Shown: one piece after another, positions 53,423 through 61,868 of the stretch
Position numbering within the stretch: the stretch's first letter is position 1
Layout: every line of letters starts with the position of its first letter
From: Ogataea parapolymorpha DL-1
Lineage: Eukaryota; Ascomycota; Pichiomycetes; Pichiales; Pichiaceae
DNA length: 64,000 nucleotides
Assembly: GCF_000187245.1 (NCBI RefSeq)
Contig: NC_027860.1
Location: forward strand, 744,001-808,000
Direction of reading: 5' to 3'
Notes under the pieces: model-generated
The model's input: only the letters and a program-made list of their open reading frames with translations
Told to the model about the DNA's origin: nothing
Databases searched by the model: none
Translations under genes and position numbers: made by a program

Positions 53423-55426
53423 CTATAAAGCGAGGTTCTGCAGCTTCTCCCGAAGCAGCCCAACCAATTTTTCGTTTTTAAGGATTTCATCGACCTGGTG
53501 CTCTATATCCTGGTCTGCAGGAGACCTCTCGTCCATTATGACGGTGTCGAGATCCTCCGATGCTGTATCAGAGTGCATCTTGGAGAACTCATAGGACTCG
53601 GGCTCGATGCCATCCGTGCCGCGATAGACGTTCGGTCCTCTGCGGCGCATTCCATCCTCTTCCTCCTCCGATGAACTGGAGTACTCAGACGAGCTAATTG
53701 ATGAGTCTGGCGAGACAGTTTTCTTGAAGATCGGTCTGAAATTGCTCCCGATGGAGATTGAAACCCGTTTCCGCTTCTTCTTCATCAGCTCAATCTCATC
53801 CACTTCGTAGAAATCGTCGGTCATCTCGTCGTACTGCCAGATCTTGAGGTCCAGCCCATATGGCTTGGGCTCTATGCAGTAAATATAGCCGTGCTGGACG
53901 TCCAGCTCCGTCAGCATCTCCTTGTTCAGGTTCATGAAATAGCAAAGTAATACCCTCGTAATCACTCTGTGCGAAATGATCAGGACGTTGTCGCGCAAAC
54001 GCTCCAGCTCCACGATCATGGGCCGCAGTCTGGATATCACATCTAAGTACGACTCTCCTCCAAGCCCTGGATATCTATAAGTCAGTTTCTCCGCCATTTG
54101 CGACCTGTACTCATCCACATACTTGGTCCTGAACTCCTCTTCGGTGATGGAGTCCAGCGAGCCGCAGCCTAGGTCGTTCAGCATGCGGAACGACTTGAAA
54201 TGGAAATCGCCTCCGTCCTTTTCTTGTGGGAAGTATGAGGCTGTCTGCAACGTACGCTTGAGATTGGATGTCCAGATATTGAATTCTTGCTCCAGTTGCG
54301 GTTTGGTGTGGAATGAAAACTCGTCGTTGACATATTCTTTATTAAGGTGGCGGAGCTTAAACTCTTGTCTCTTTTTGCAAATGAACTTTGGCAATGCTCT
54401 AGCAAATTGCTCGCCTCTTTTGGTTAGCTTAGAATCGCCTCCCTTTCTATTCGCCAAGTTGAACTCCGACTCGCCGTTGACGGTCAGCCAAATCTGCCGG
54501 TCAGACAAGTTGAAGTTCAAAAGGAAGAAAACGCACTGCGACGAAAGATATCCGCTGATGTTGTACGAGACAACCTTCTTTCCGGCGTTCATAATCTTGA
54601 CGTACTGGATGTCGTACTTTTCGTTTTCCAGCTCTTCCTCCTCGTCGATGGTTTCGTAGACGGCTTGGTAGTTCTTGAGTCTATTGCGAAAGTCGTTCAA
54701 GGCCAGGTCTCTGTCCATGTCCTTGTAATCTGGTCCGCTCAGCTTCAGACGGATATTCTTCTCGATCAGCTCCTGGTCCGTGCAGATGCTTTCTAGAAAC
54801 AGGATTTTCACGGCGCCCTCGGTGCGTTTGGTGATCGTCTCGATAATCCACGATCTGCGGGCCTTGGTTGTATTTGTAGCGTCGAAAATGCCAACGTTGC
54901 CCTGTTCAACCAGCAGGAACTGGATCAGGTCGTCGAGCGTCTCGCGTGCCCACTGTTCTCTCTGGTGGAAGGAGTCTTTGTTGGAGTGATCGAAAAAATT
55001 GGCGTCGTGGCTGGTCCTGTCGAGCGTCGGGCCTTGGACGGGGTACCCGCTGGGCTTGGCGTTTTTCTGGCGCCGCGTGTTGCCCACGTTGAAGATTTTT
55101 GTGTTGTATTGCATCCAGTTGAGATATCGCTGAAGCTTCTTAGTAATATACGATTTGCCAGTGGCTGGAAGCCCCACGCAGATGATAGCCAGCTTCAGAG
55201 CCTCGCTGCCCGTATCGCCCTTGGAGGGCAGCAAATTCAGCTGGTTCTGCTCCGATCCGTTGCTATTCACCACGTGCAAATTCATGGTCTGGCCCGGGAT
55301 AGAGATGGCGGACGTCAACGCGGACGAGGACGAGGCTCTCGACATGATCATCGGCGAGTTGAGCTTGGACGATGTGAGCGAGCTTACCGCGGTGGCAGTC
55401 CCGAAGCTTGTGTCGCCGGCGTCCAT
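53423..55426 (-). CDS. PFK26: 6-phosphofructo-2-kinase with inactive-looking phosphatase domain
   Basis: The ATG at 55426 gives 667 residues (the frame is open upstream from TTG). The kinase half has the P-loop GLPATGKS at residues 85-92 and DFRNRLKNYQAVYETIDEEEE. It makes fructose-2,6-bisphosphate, the activator of glycolysis and inhibitor of gluconeogenesis. The following histidine-phosphatase domain keeps NGESEFNLANRKGGDSKL and SHRVITRVLL, but the catalytic Arg-His pair of an active phosphatase (RHGE) is replaced by Val316-Asn317. The enzyme should therefore act mainly as a kinase, as known for yeast Pfk26. N- and C-termini are Ser-rich and likely phosphorylated. Confidence 0.92.
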   Translation of the reverse strand: MDAGDTSFGTATAVSSLTSSKLNSPMIMSRASSSSALTSAISIPGQTMNLHVVNSNGSEQNQLNLLPSKGDTGSEALKLAIICVGLPATGKSYITKKLQRYLNWMQYNTKIFNVGNTRRQKNAKPSGYPVQGPTLDRTSHDANFFDHSNKDSFHQREQWARETLDDLIQFLLVEQGNVGIFDATNTTKARRSWIIETITKRTEGAVKILFLESICTDQELIEKNIRLKLSGPDYKDMDRDLALNDFRNRLKNYQAVYETIDEEEELENEKYDIQYVKIMNAGKKVVSYNISGYLSSQCVFFLLNFNLSDRQIWLTVNGESEFNLANRKGGDSKLTKRGEQFARALPKFICKKRQEFKLRHLNKEYVNDEFSFHTKPQLEQEFNIWTSNLKRTLQTASYFPQEKDGGDFHFKSFRMLNDLGCGSLDSITEEEFRTKYVDEYRSQMAEKLTYRYPGLGGESYLDVISRLRPMIVELERLRDNVLIISHRVITRVLLCYFMNLNKEMLTELDVQHGYIYCIEPKPYGLDLKIWQYDEMTDDFYEVDEIELMKKKRKRVSISIGSNFRPIFKKTVSPDSSISSSEYSSSSEEEEDGMRRRGPNVYRGTDGIEPESYEFSKMHSDTASEDLDTVIMDERSPADQDIEHQVDEILKNEKLVGLLREKLQNLAL

Positions 55427-55700
55427 CTTTTGTTTTAGCGGCAAATAAACAGGTCCAACAAGGTCGTTAAACTTTTTCTTTTCGTGGCCCCTCTTATCTT
55501 GCCCCTAAATTTTTTTTTCCACTGATACTCCGACAGGGTCACGGATTTGTGGCAAGCAAGCAGAATATGAGATTTGCAGATTTTATTGCAACGTCGCGGG
55601 GCCGATAGTCGCTGGGCTAGGTGAGATATGCACGGATCAGATCTTGCGATCGGGGTGGTGACCACTGGGGGTTTTTTATGGCCAGCCAGGTGGACTTGCT

Positions 55701-55711
55701 CCATTTCTCCG
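55701..55711. promoter_or_regulatory. CSRE-like site (Cat8/Sip4 type), forward copy
   Basis: CCATTTCTCCG fits the CCN6CCG core of carbon-source-responsive elements; with the preceding T it matches 11 of 12 positions of YCCRTTNRNCCG. A perfect inverted copy lies 37 bp downstream. Confidence 0.4.
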
Positions 55712-55748
55712 GGATGAGTCAAAGACAAAAGAAAGAGGTAGCCTCGAA

Positions 55749-55759
55749 CGGAGAAATGG
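55749..55759. promoter_or_regulatory. CSRE-like site, inverted copy
   Basis: CGGAGAAATGG is the exact reverse complement of 55701-55711, so this is a second CSRE-like site on the other strand. Confidence 0.4.
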
Positions 55760-55923
55760 TGGCCATGGTGGTGATCGCGCACACCTTGCACCAGACAGTG
55801 GAGCACTGCCAAACTCCGGCTCCACTATGGCGTTGGAATATGGCATCGGCACATTATGCATTGCTTATGTCATGTGGTGATGAAAAACTCACTGACTAGT
55901 TGAAATATTTCTTCCAAAATATA

Positions 55924-57486
55924 ATGCTGATGCTGCAGAGAGTCTCGAAAGCGCGCGTTGCTGGGCCTGTGGGCGCGCTACTGCGTTGGTCGTCCACCGT
56001 TCGCCTCACAGCAGAGTCGTATCCGCAGGTAAAGCGGCTGGACTTCGGCCAGATCACGCCGCAGACAGTCGACTTCTTCAAGTCTGTGGTTGGCGAGTCC
56101 GCCGTCGTGACCGACCAGGACGACCTTCTGTTCTACAACGAGGACCAGATGCGCAAGTACCGCGGACAGTCGTCGCTATGTGTCAAGCCCAAGACCACGC
56201 AGCAGGTGTCAGAGATCGTGAAGTACTGCCACGAGCACAAGCTGGCCCTGGTGCCCCAGGGCGGCAACACGGGGCTTGTGGGCGGGTCTGTGCCCGTTTT
56301 CGACGAGATCGTGCTGTCGCTGAGCGGGATGAACAAGATCCGCTCGTTCGACCACACGTCGGGTATTCTGAAAGCGGACGCAGGCTTAATTTTGGAAAAT
56401 GCCGACAACTTTCTCGCGGAGAATGGCTACATCTTCCCGCTCGACCTGGGCGCCAAGGGTTCGTGCCACATCGGCGGCAATGTTGCGGCCAACGCTGGCG
56501 GCCTGCGGCTGCTGCGATACGGCTCTTTGCACGGCTCTGTGCTGGGTCTGGAGGTGGTGCTACCAGACGGCACCATCTACGACAGTATGAACGCCCTGCG
56601 GAAGGACAACACGGGCTACGACCTGAAACAGCTATTTATCGGCTCGGAGGGCACGCTCGGCGTCATCACAGGCGTCTCGATCCTGTGTCCAGCACGGCCC
56701 AAAGCCGTCAACATTGCATTTCTCGGACTGGAGTCATACGAGGCTGTGCAGAACACTTTCAAAAGAGCCAGGTCGGAGCTGTGCGAGGTTTTGTCTGCGT
56801 TTGAGTTCATGGACAGACAGTCGCAGTGGCAGGCCAAGCGGTTCCTCAAGACGTCGCATCCGCTCGCCCAGGATGACCCAGACGTCGACGTGCCAGAGTA
56901 TCCGTTCTATGTGTTGATTGAGACGTCTGGCTCGTGCAAAGAGCACGACGACGCCAAGCTGGAGACGTTTTTGGAGTCGATCATGGAGGACGGCACGGTC
57001 GCAGACGGCGTGGTGTCACAGGACGAGTCGCAGCTCAAAACTCTTTGGACCTGGAGAGAAGGTATCAGTGAAGCTAGTAATATGGACGGCGGAGTGTACA
57101 AGTACGACGTTTCGCTGCCTCTGCCGGTGATGTACGACCTGATCGAGGTTTTGCGGGCGAGACTGGACGAGCACGGGCTGCGCTCGATCAGCGACGCGTC
57201 GAAGCCAGTCGTCGACGTTGTCGGCTACGGCCACATTGGCGACGGCAACGTCCATGTGAACGTTATTGTGAGAGAGTACAATAAAACGGTGGAAAAATGT
57301 CTGGAGCCGTACGTTTACCAGTGGATCAGCGACCACCACGGGTCGATTTCCGCGGAGCACGGTCTGGGCTTCCAGAAGAAAAACTACATCGGCTACTCCA
57401 AGTCGGAGGTGGAAATTGCGTTGATGAAAGATATCAAAAGCAAGTTTGATCCGCAGGGAATCATGAACCCATACAAGTACTTATAG
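55924..57486 (+). CDS. DLD2: FAD-dependent D-lactate/D-2-hydroxyglutarate dehydrogenase
   Basis: The ATG at 55924 gives 520 residues (the frame is open upstream from TTG). The N-terminus ([20 protein letters not shown]) is basic and helical, a likely mitochondrial presequence. The FAD-binding domain (about 70-245) has [15 protein letters not shown] and the [22 protein letters not shown] segment. The C-terminal domain ends [16 protein letters not shown] and [15 protein letters not shown], with the metal and substrate residues of the family. Yeast Dld2 and Dld3 oxidise D-2-hydroxyglutarate and D-lactate, Dld2 in mitochondria and Dld3 in cytosol; the presequence favours Dld2. Its promoter holds paired CSRE-like sites. 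Confidence 0.9.
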   Translation: MLMLQRVSKARVAGPVGALLRWSSTVRLTAESYPQVKRLDFGQITPQTVDFFKSVVGESAVVTDQDDLLFYNEDQMRKYRGQSSLCVKPKTTQQVSEIVKYCHEHKLALVPQGGNTGLVGGSVPVFDEIVLSLSGMNKIRSFDHTSGILKADAGLILENADNFLAENGYIFPLDLGAKGSCHIGGNVAANAGGLRLLRYGSLHGSVLGLEVVLPDGTIYDSMNALRKDNTGYDLKQLFIGSEGTLGVITGVSILCPARPKAVNIAFLGLESYEAVQNTFKRARSELCEVLSAFEFMDRQSQWQAKRFLKTSHPLAQDDPDVDVPEYPFYVLIETSGSCKEHDDAKLETFLESIMEDGTVADGVVSQDESQLKTLWTWREGISEASNMDGGVYKYDVSLPLPVMYDLIEVLRARLDEHGLRSISDASKPVVDVVGYGHIGDGNVHVNVIVREYNKTVEKCLEPYVYQWISDHHGSISAEHGLGFQKKNYIGYSKSEVEIALMKDIKSKFDPQGIMNPYKYL

Positions 57487-57503
57487 AAACAGAAAAATTG
57501 AAC

Positions 57504-58520
57504 CTAATTCTTATCGTCGTCGGGATTCGCAACTTTGAGCACTTTTTTGTAGTAGTCGGCCGCGTCGGCGAGCGAGCCGTCGCTCAGGCGTCTGCGGCCG
57601 AGCATTATTCGCCCAGACCCAGACCCGTTGTCGGAAGAGTAGAGGTCGTCTTCGGCAGAGGCAAACGGATCGCGGTTTGACTTGAGCGCCTCCTCGTACG
57701 CGAGATCGTCCACGGCCGTGTCGTCGCCGCTGTCGCGGCGTCTTCTGAAAATCAAGAAGAAAATTCCGCCGATCAGGATCGACGCCCCGACAGCGCCGCC
57801 CACGGCTCCTCCGATGATGGCTCCCTTGTTTGACGATTTGGAGCCCGAGCGCGAGCTCGAGTCTGCGGATGCGGATGCAGACGACAAGCTTGTGGATTGC
57901 GTGATATACACCACCGTGGTCTGTTTCGAGCCCTCCTCGCTCACCGTCGACGTGAGCACCGTGGCGGTCATGGTTGGAGACGTGGACGAGCTCGAGCTTT
58001 GGGAGCTCGTTGTGGGTGTTTGTGTTGAGGATGTGGATTCCTGTGTGGAGCTGGAGGAGCTGGTTGAATGTGTTGTTTGTGCGGTGTTCGACGACGACGA
58101 CGACGGGACGGACGACGACGACGAGGCTGAGGACGACGTGCTGGACGACACGCGGGACGAGCTGGTGCTCGATGACGAGCCCGAGCTCGACGAGTTCTCG
58201 TACACGTCGTTGTCGCTCAGCCCGTACACCGTGTAGGCGTCGCTACCTCCGCACTTCTCAGATGGATACCCAACACAAGAGGTGTCACAGCTATTTGAGG
58301 AGTCGGACGACGACGGCTCTTCATCGCCGCAATAGCACTCATTTCCGTTTGTCAGGGCGATGTATTTGTAGGCGGAGCACTCTGACGAGCAATGGGAGCT
58401 CGACTGCCAGGTGTAGGTGCCCTTGGACACATAAGAGGAAGGGATGTCGGAAAAGCAACCGATGCTGGACAAGGCCGAAGTCGCGGGTATCAAAGCGAAA
58501 ATAAATAGGTTTGTCTTCAT
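57504..58520 (-). CDS. WSC-domain cell-wall stress sensor (Wsc1/Slg1-like)
   Basis: The ATG at 58520 gives 338 residues. A signal peptide covers residues 1-18 (MKTNLFIFALIPATSALS). The WSC domain follows with eight cysteines (Cys22, 44, 48, 62, 64, 78, 82 and 90). A Ser/Thr-rich mucin-like region runs from about 108 to 230, then one membrane segment (about 232-258, with GAIIGGAVGG). The cytosolic tail ends with RRRLSDGSLADAADYYKKVLKVANPDD, the conserved Wsc1-type tail that activates Rom2 and Rho1 upon cell-wall stress. The Ser tract uses TCG-type codons, giving long GAC-rich frames on the other strand. WSC1, WSC2 and WSC3 are not separable here. Confidence 0.92.
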   Translation of the reverse strand: MKTNLFIFALIPATSALSSIGCFSDIPSSYVSKGTYTWQSSSHCSSECSAYKYIALTNGNECYCGDEEPSSSDSSNSCDTSCVGYPSEKCGGSDAYTVYGLSDNDVYENSSSSGSSSSTSSSRVSSSTSSSASSSSSVPSSSSSNTAQTTHSTSSSSSTQESTSSTQTPTTSSQSSSSSTSPTMTATVLTSTVSEEGSKQTTVVYITQSTSLSSASASADSSSRSGSKSSNKGAIIGGAVGGAVGASILIGGIFFLIFRRRRDSGDDTAVDDLAYEEALKSNRDPFASAEDDLYSSDNGSGSGRIMLGRRRLSDGSLADAADYYKKVLKVANPDDDKN

Positions 58521-58743
58521 GGTGTAACGAAAGTCCGGGGTCGCGCTTGCGCGATAGATCAAAAACGAAAGAATCCGGCGATGTGTTTAAGGTGAAGAAG
58601 CTTGTTGTTTTAGAAAAGTTTTTAAAGGAGTGAAAAAGGAATGGGGGGTTGGCGGCGCGCGACCGCGTCGGGTGCCGTCGATCGACGGTCAGGAAAAAAA
58701 AAACACTCAAAAAAAAAAGCCAATTATCCTATTCTTTCTGTTG

Positions 58744-60198
58744 ATGCATACCACCGTCCCGCCTCTCGAAAAGGCCATATACGATGAGTTGACCGCCATC
58801 CGGCAACGTCTGTCGCTAATCAAGCGCGACCACAAGACATATATGAATTCCAAGAGCATAGGAGAAATATATGACCAGGTCCTGAGCAAAGTCAAAGAGC
58901 TGCGGGCAATTCGGCCCACAGAAGGGGCCGCCGAAGGCGAGTACCCCAACAAGGTGGACATCCTGGTGGACGAGATTTTCCAATTGCTGAGTCTGTGCTT
59001 TGTCACGTGCGGATTGAAGAACACGGCGCCTGCTACGTATGCTTCGCTGTCCACTGTGCAACGATTGCTTGAGCACCTGAACGAAAACGAGATCTTCACG
59101 CACCAGGATCTGGACCCGATCAGAGACCGGCTGGACGAGATTGCCAAGATTATCAACTCGGACGAAACCACGTCTTCGGAAGAGCTCAGTCTGCTGAAGA
59201 GCAAGCTAGAGCAGTCTTATAGGGAGTATAGAGTTCTGGAGGACAAAATCAACAAGCTGCCCAAAAATGTGCAGAAAATCATGGACAGACTGATCACGCT
59301 CAAGTACCGCATACTGGAGGTGATCACGAGCGACGACGCCGCCAACAGAGACGACCTCAAGGTGTTTTCCAATCAGCTGGAACAGATCCAGCTCGCGTGC
59401 GAGCTCGAGTTCTCCAAAGAGGATCATCCTAAGGGTGAGGGAGTGTTAAAGGGGCTCATTGATGACTGTCACTATCTCATCCAGGACATGAAGATCGGCG
59501 AGGACATGGTGAGTCCAGAGCTCGCCGACATTTATAACCAGCTAGAAAAACTCAAGTCGACGCTTGAAAACCTGCTTGTCACCAGAAGATGGGTCCTTCG
59601 AACAACAGACATCTTCAATTACCAGCGAACGCTCAACCAGATCGACAAACTGCGTGTGGACGGCTACTTCGGCAAGAAAGAGCTGCGCGGCCAGGCTGTG
59701 CTGCTGTACCTACTCAGACGGTGCTATGCCATAATATACAAGCTTTTGGAGAGCTCTGAGCCTGTCAGCGAGAGTCTGCAGCCGCTGCACAACCAGCTGA
59801 CGACGGTGCGGCGGTGTCTTTTGGATTTGAAACGGATGGGAGGGATTTCGTCGATCCGCGAGCTGTATCCGTACCAGATGAAGCTGGCGTCCGTGGACAA
59901 CATGCGAGAGGACGGGAAGTTTATGATTGACGGACAAATACCCGAGGGCCAGGGGACGTTGAACGCGCTGCTGGCGGAATGTTTCGACATAGTGCACGAG
60001 CTCAAGATCGAGTTTTACGAGAAAGACGAGAACGAGAGAAAGGACGACGAGACGAAATTCCAGGCCAACGTGATAGGCACCAAGGCACAGGAGACGAATT
60101 ACGACTACAACATCATGGAACCAGATTCCAATGAGGAGGACAATTTGGCAGTATTCAATGAGAGTATAGGCGAAAGCGAGACGGACGGCGATTTATAA
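58744..60198 (+). CDS. CUB1: UPF0662 protein (Cub1-like)
   Basis: The ATG at 58744 gives 484 residues (the frame is open upstream from GTG). It matches the fungal UPF0662 family, S. cerevisiae YPL260W/Cub1 (551 residues), a conserved protein linked to DNA repair and proteasome function and a predicted kinase substrate. The protein is mostly helical with no membrane segments, zinc fingers or known catalytic motif. Conserved-looking blocks are PLEKAIYDELTAIRQRL at the start, LLSLCFVTCGLKNTAPA, LEDKINKLPKNVQKIMDRL, YQRTLNQIDKLRVDGYF and RRCYAIIYKLLESSEPVSE. The last 60 residues are acidic. The mechanism is unknown. Confidence 0.82.
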   Translation: MHTTVPPLEKAIYDELTAIRQRLSLIKRDHKTYMNSKSIGEIYDQVLSKVKELRAIRPTEGAAEGEYPNKVDILVDEIFQLLSLCFVTCGLKNTAPATYASLSTVQRLLEHLNENEIFTHQDLDPIRDRLDEIAKIINSDETTSSEELSLLKSKLEQSYREYRVLEDKINKLPKNVQKIMDRLITLKYRILEVITSDDAANRDDLKVFSNQLEQIQLACELEFSKEDHPKGEGVLKGLIDDCHYLIQDMKIGEDMVSPELADIYNQLEKLKSTLENLLVTRRWVLRTTDIFNYQRTLNQIDKLRVDGYFGKKELRGQAVLLYLLRRCYAIIYKLLESSEPVSESLQPLHNQLTTVRRCLLDLKRMGGISSIRELYPYQMKLASVDNMREDGKFMIDGQIPEGQGTLNALLAECFDIVHELKIEFYEKDENERKDDETKFQANVIGTKAQETNYDYNIMEPDSNEEDNLAVFNESIGESETDGDL

Positions 60199-60259
60199 CG
60201 AGATCTGTGAATAAATAAATAAAATAAATATTTAGAGTATTTGGCTTCCCCTCACCAGC

Positions 60260-60583
60260 CTAGAATTTGTGAGTGAGGATCGGCTTGTCTTCTCCGTCGG
60301 CGAGTCCGAGCGTCTTTGGCGTAAGAAAGTCCCGTCTCTTCAGGTATGGCGCACCGACCTCGTCTCTATCCAGGTCCTCGCGCTCGTTGAGGTGTTGCTC
60401 CACAATGAACATCTTGTACGTCTCCAGACGGTGTTTGCGACACTCGATGTAGTCCTGTCGCAGCGGCAGGCATTCCGTTCTGTCGGCAGTGGTGGAGCTG
60501 GTCATACACTCCAATGCACTTTGGAAAAGACCAAAACACTTGTTTGGCCCGCCGTGTCTAGACACTTGCTGAAGAGGAGCCAT
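60260..60583 (-). CDS. Complex I subunit with twin CX9C (NDUFS5 family)
   Basis: The 107-residue protein has the twin CX9C pattern: Cys16-X9-Cys26 and Cys38-X9-Cys48. HGGPNKCFGLFQSALEC resembles the NDUFS5/15-kDa subunit of NADH:ubiquinone oxidoreductase (complex I), followed by a basic KHRLE segment after the last cysteine. Such proteins are imported and oxidatively folded by Mia40 in the intermembrane space. S. cerevisiae lacks complex I, so this subunit is evidence for a yeast that keeps it. Its N-terminus is short, with the ATG at 60583 close to the divergent MSL5. It could instead be another CX9C assembly factor. Confidence 0.7.
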   Translation of the reverse strand: MAPLQQVSRHGGPNKCFGLFQSALECMTSSTTADRTECLPLRQDYIECRKHRLETYKMFIVEQHLNEREDLDRDEVGAPYLKRRDFLTPKTLGLADGEDKPILTHKF

Positions 60584-60638
60584 GGGAAATAATAATTTAA
60601 TTTAATATATATAAAAAAATTATTTTAATTATTTTTTA

Positions 60639-61805
60639 ATGTTTTCTGGGGAACCACAAAGAGTCGCAAGACTGGACGGGTTCGAAGTCCCAACGCTACT
60701 AAATGTGTCCCTGACACCAGAACAGCTCGAGGCCGTGCAGGTTATGGTGCGGATCGAGGAAATCAACCGGATGATCCAGACAGATTCTTTTGTTCCTCCC
60801 ACAAGAACAAGGTCCCCGTCTCCGCCACCGGTGTACGATGCGAGCGGGAAAAGAACCAACACGCGTGAACAGCGCTACAGAAGACGGTTTGAGACCGAAA
60901 GAGGCCGCTTGATAGAAAACGCGCTGCGAAACATCCCCGACTACCGGCCTCCTCCAGATTATCGCAGACAGACCAAGACAAGTGACAAATTGTACATTCC
61001 GGCCCGTGAGCACCCCGAAATCAACTTTATCGGGCTGTTGATGGGGCCCAGAGGCCACACGTTGAAGAAGATCCAGGAAAAAAGCGGCGCAAAGATCGGG
61101 ATCAGAGGCAAAGGGTCTGTGAAAGAAGGTAAAAACACGGCCCTTATACGACCGGACCAAAACAATCTAGACGACGACTTGCACTGCCTCATCACGGCCG
61201 ACTCGGAAGAGAAGATCCAGAAGGCCATGAAGCTGTGCAGCGAGATCATCCAGGGCGCGATCAGCGCTCCCGAGGGCCAGAACGAGCACAAACGGGACCA
61301 GCTCAAGCAGCTTGCCATTCTGAACGGAACACTGCGGGCTTCGGACGAGAAACTGTGTCTGAACTGCGGCGAGAAGGGCCACAAGAGGTACGAGTGTCCA
61401 AATCTCGGGAAACAAAATTTTGCTCAGTCGTTGGTGTGTTCGCGCTGCGGCAACATTGGCCATCTGGCACGCGACTGTAAGGCGGACCTGGAGGAGACGG
61501 CAAGACACGGCAGAGACCTTGAGATGATGATGCGCGATCTGGAAGGAGAGGCCGATGGGTACGCTCAGTCAGAGATGACACAGATCGAGTGGTCTAATGC
61601 TGCGCCGGAGGCTGTCTCCACTGCTGATGCCCCAGCTGTTTCGTCCTCCCCGCCAGCCATTGCCGCTCCGCCCGGGATGAAGCTGGGCACCACGCCGATG
61701 TTTGCTCCGCCGCCGCCAAAGATGAGTCCGCCGCCCAAAATGGCGCCTCCACCCATGCCCAAACATCTCAAGCTACCAATTACGAAAAAAGCCGATACGG
61801 ACTGA
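60639..61805 (+). CDS. MSL5: Branchpoint-bridging protein (SF1/BBP)
   Basis: The 388-residue protein recognises the intron branch point in the commitment complex. It has a helical N-terminal region that includes LTPEQLEAVQVMVRIEEINRMI, a KH domain (about 120-215) with INFIGLLMGPRGHTLKKIQ and the Qua2 extension, and two CCHC zinc knuckles, CLNCGEKGHKRYEC and CSRCGNIGHLARDC. The C-terminus is Pro-rich (APPPPKMSPPPKMAPPP). In yeast it binds Mud2 and the U1 snRNP to bridge the intron ends. It is functionally relevant here because the introns in this window keep a CTAAC branch point very close to the 3' site. Length is below S. cerevisiae (476). Confidence 0.95.
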   Translation: MFSGEPQRVARLDGFEVPTLLNVSLTPEQLEAVQVMVRIEEINRMIQTDSFVPPTRTRSPSPPPVYDASGKRTNTREQRYRRRFETERGRLIENALRNIPDYRPPPDYRRQTKTSDKLYIPAREHPEINFIGLLMGPRGHTLKKIQEKSGAKIGIRGKGSVKEGKNTALIRPDQNNLDDDLHCLITADSEEKIQKAMKLCSEIIQGAISAPEGQNEHKRDQLKQLAILNGTLRASDEKLCLNCGEKGHKRYECPNLGKQNFAQSLVCSRCGNIGHLARDCKADLEETARHGRDLEMMMRDLEGEADGYAQSEMTQIEWSNAAPEAVSTADAPAVSSSPPAIAAPPGMKLGTTPMFAPPPPKMSPPPKMAPPPMPKHLKLPITKKADTD

Positions 61806-61868
61806 TACGTTTCCATGTGAATTCCGACACTAATTGAGTCATGCTTCATAATCATTAAGGTATCTATG

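Larger units (their letters stand above)
55427..55923. promoter_or_regulatory. 497-bp divergent promoter of PFK26 and DLD2
   Basis: The gene-free stretch contains two CSRE-like sites in inverted orientation (55701-55711 and 55749-55759) and another inverted repeat AGTGGAGC/GCTCCACT at 55797-55826. No coding frame or RNA gene is supported. It should control both genes. Confidence 0.6.

Noticed and set aside
55986..56804. 272-codon frame inside DLD2 in another phase
   Set aside because: DLD2 carries complete FAD-domain motifs; this frame is Arg/Ala-rich shadow sequence.
57682..58504. Two long plus-strand frames in the WSC gene region
   Set aside because: They arise from the TCG-type serine tract of the WSC protein read on the other strand.
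60674..60690. B-box-like sequence GGTTCGAAGTCCC inside MSL5
   Set aside because: No A box, cloverleaf or terminator around it; it is coding sequence of the conserved MSL5 N-terminus.
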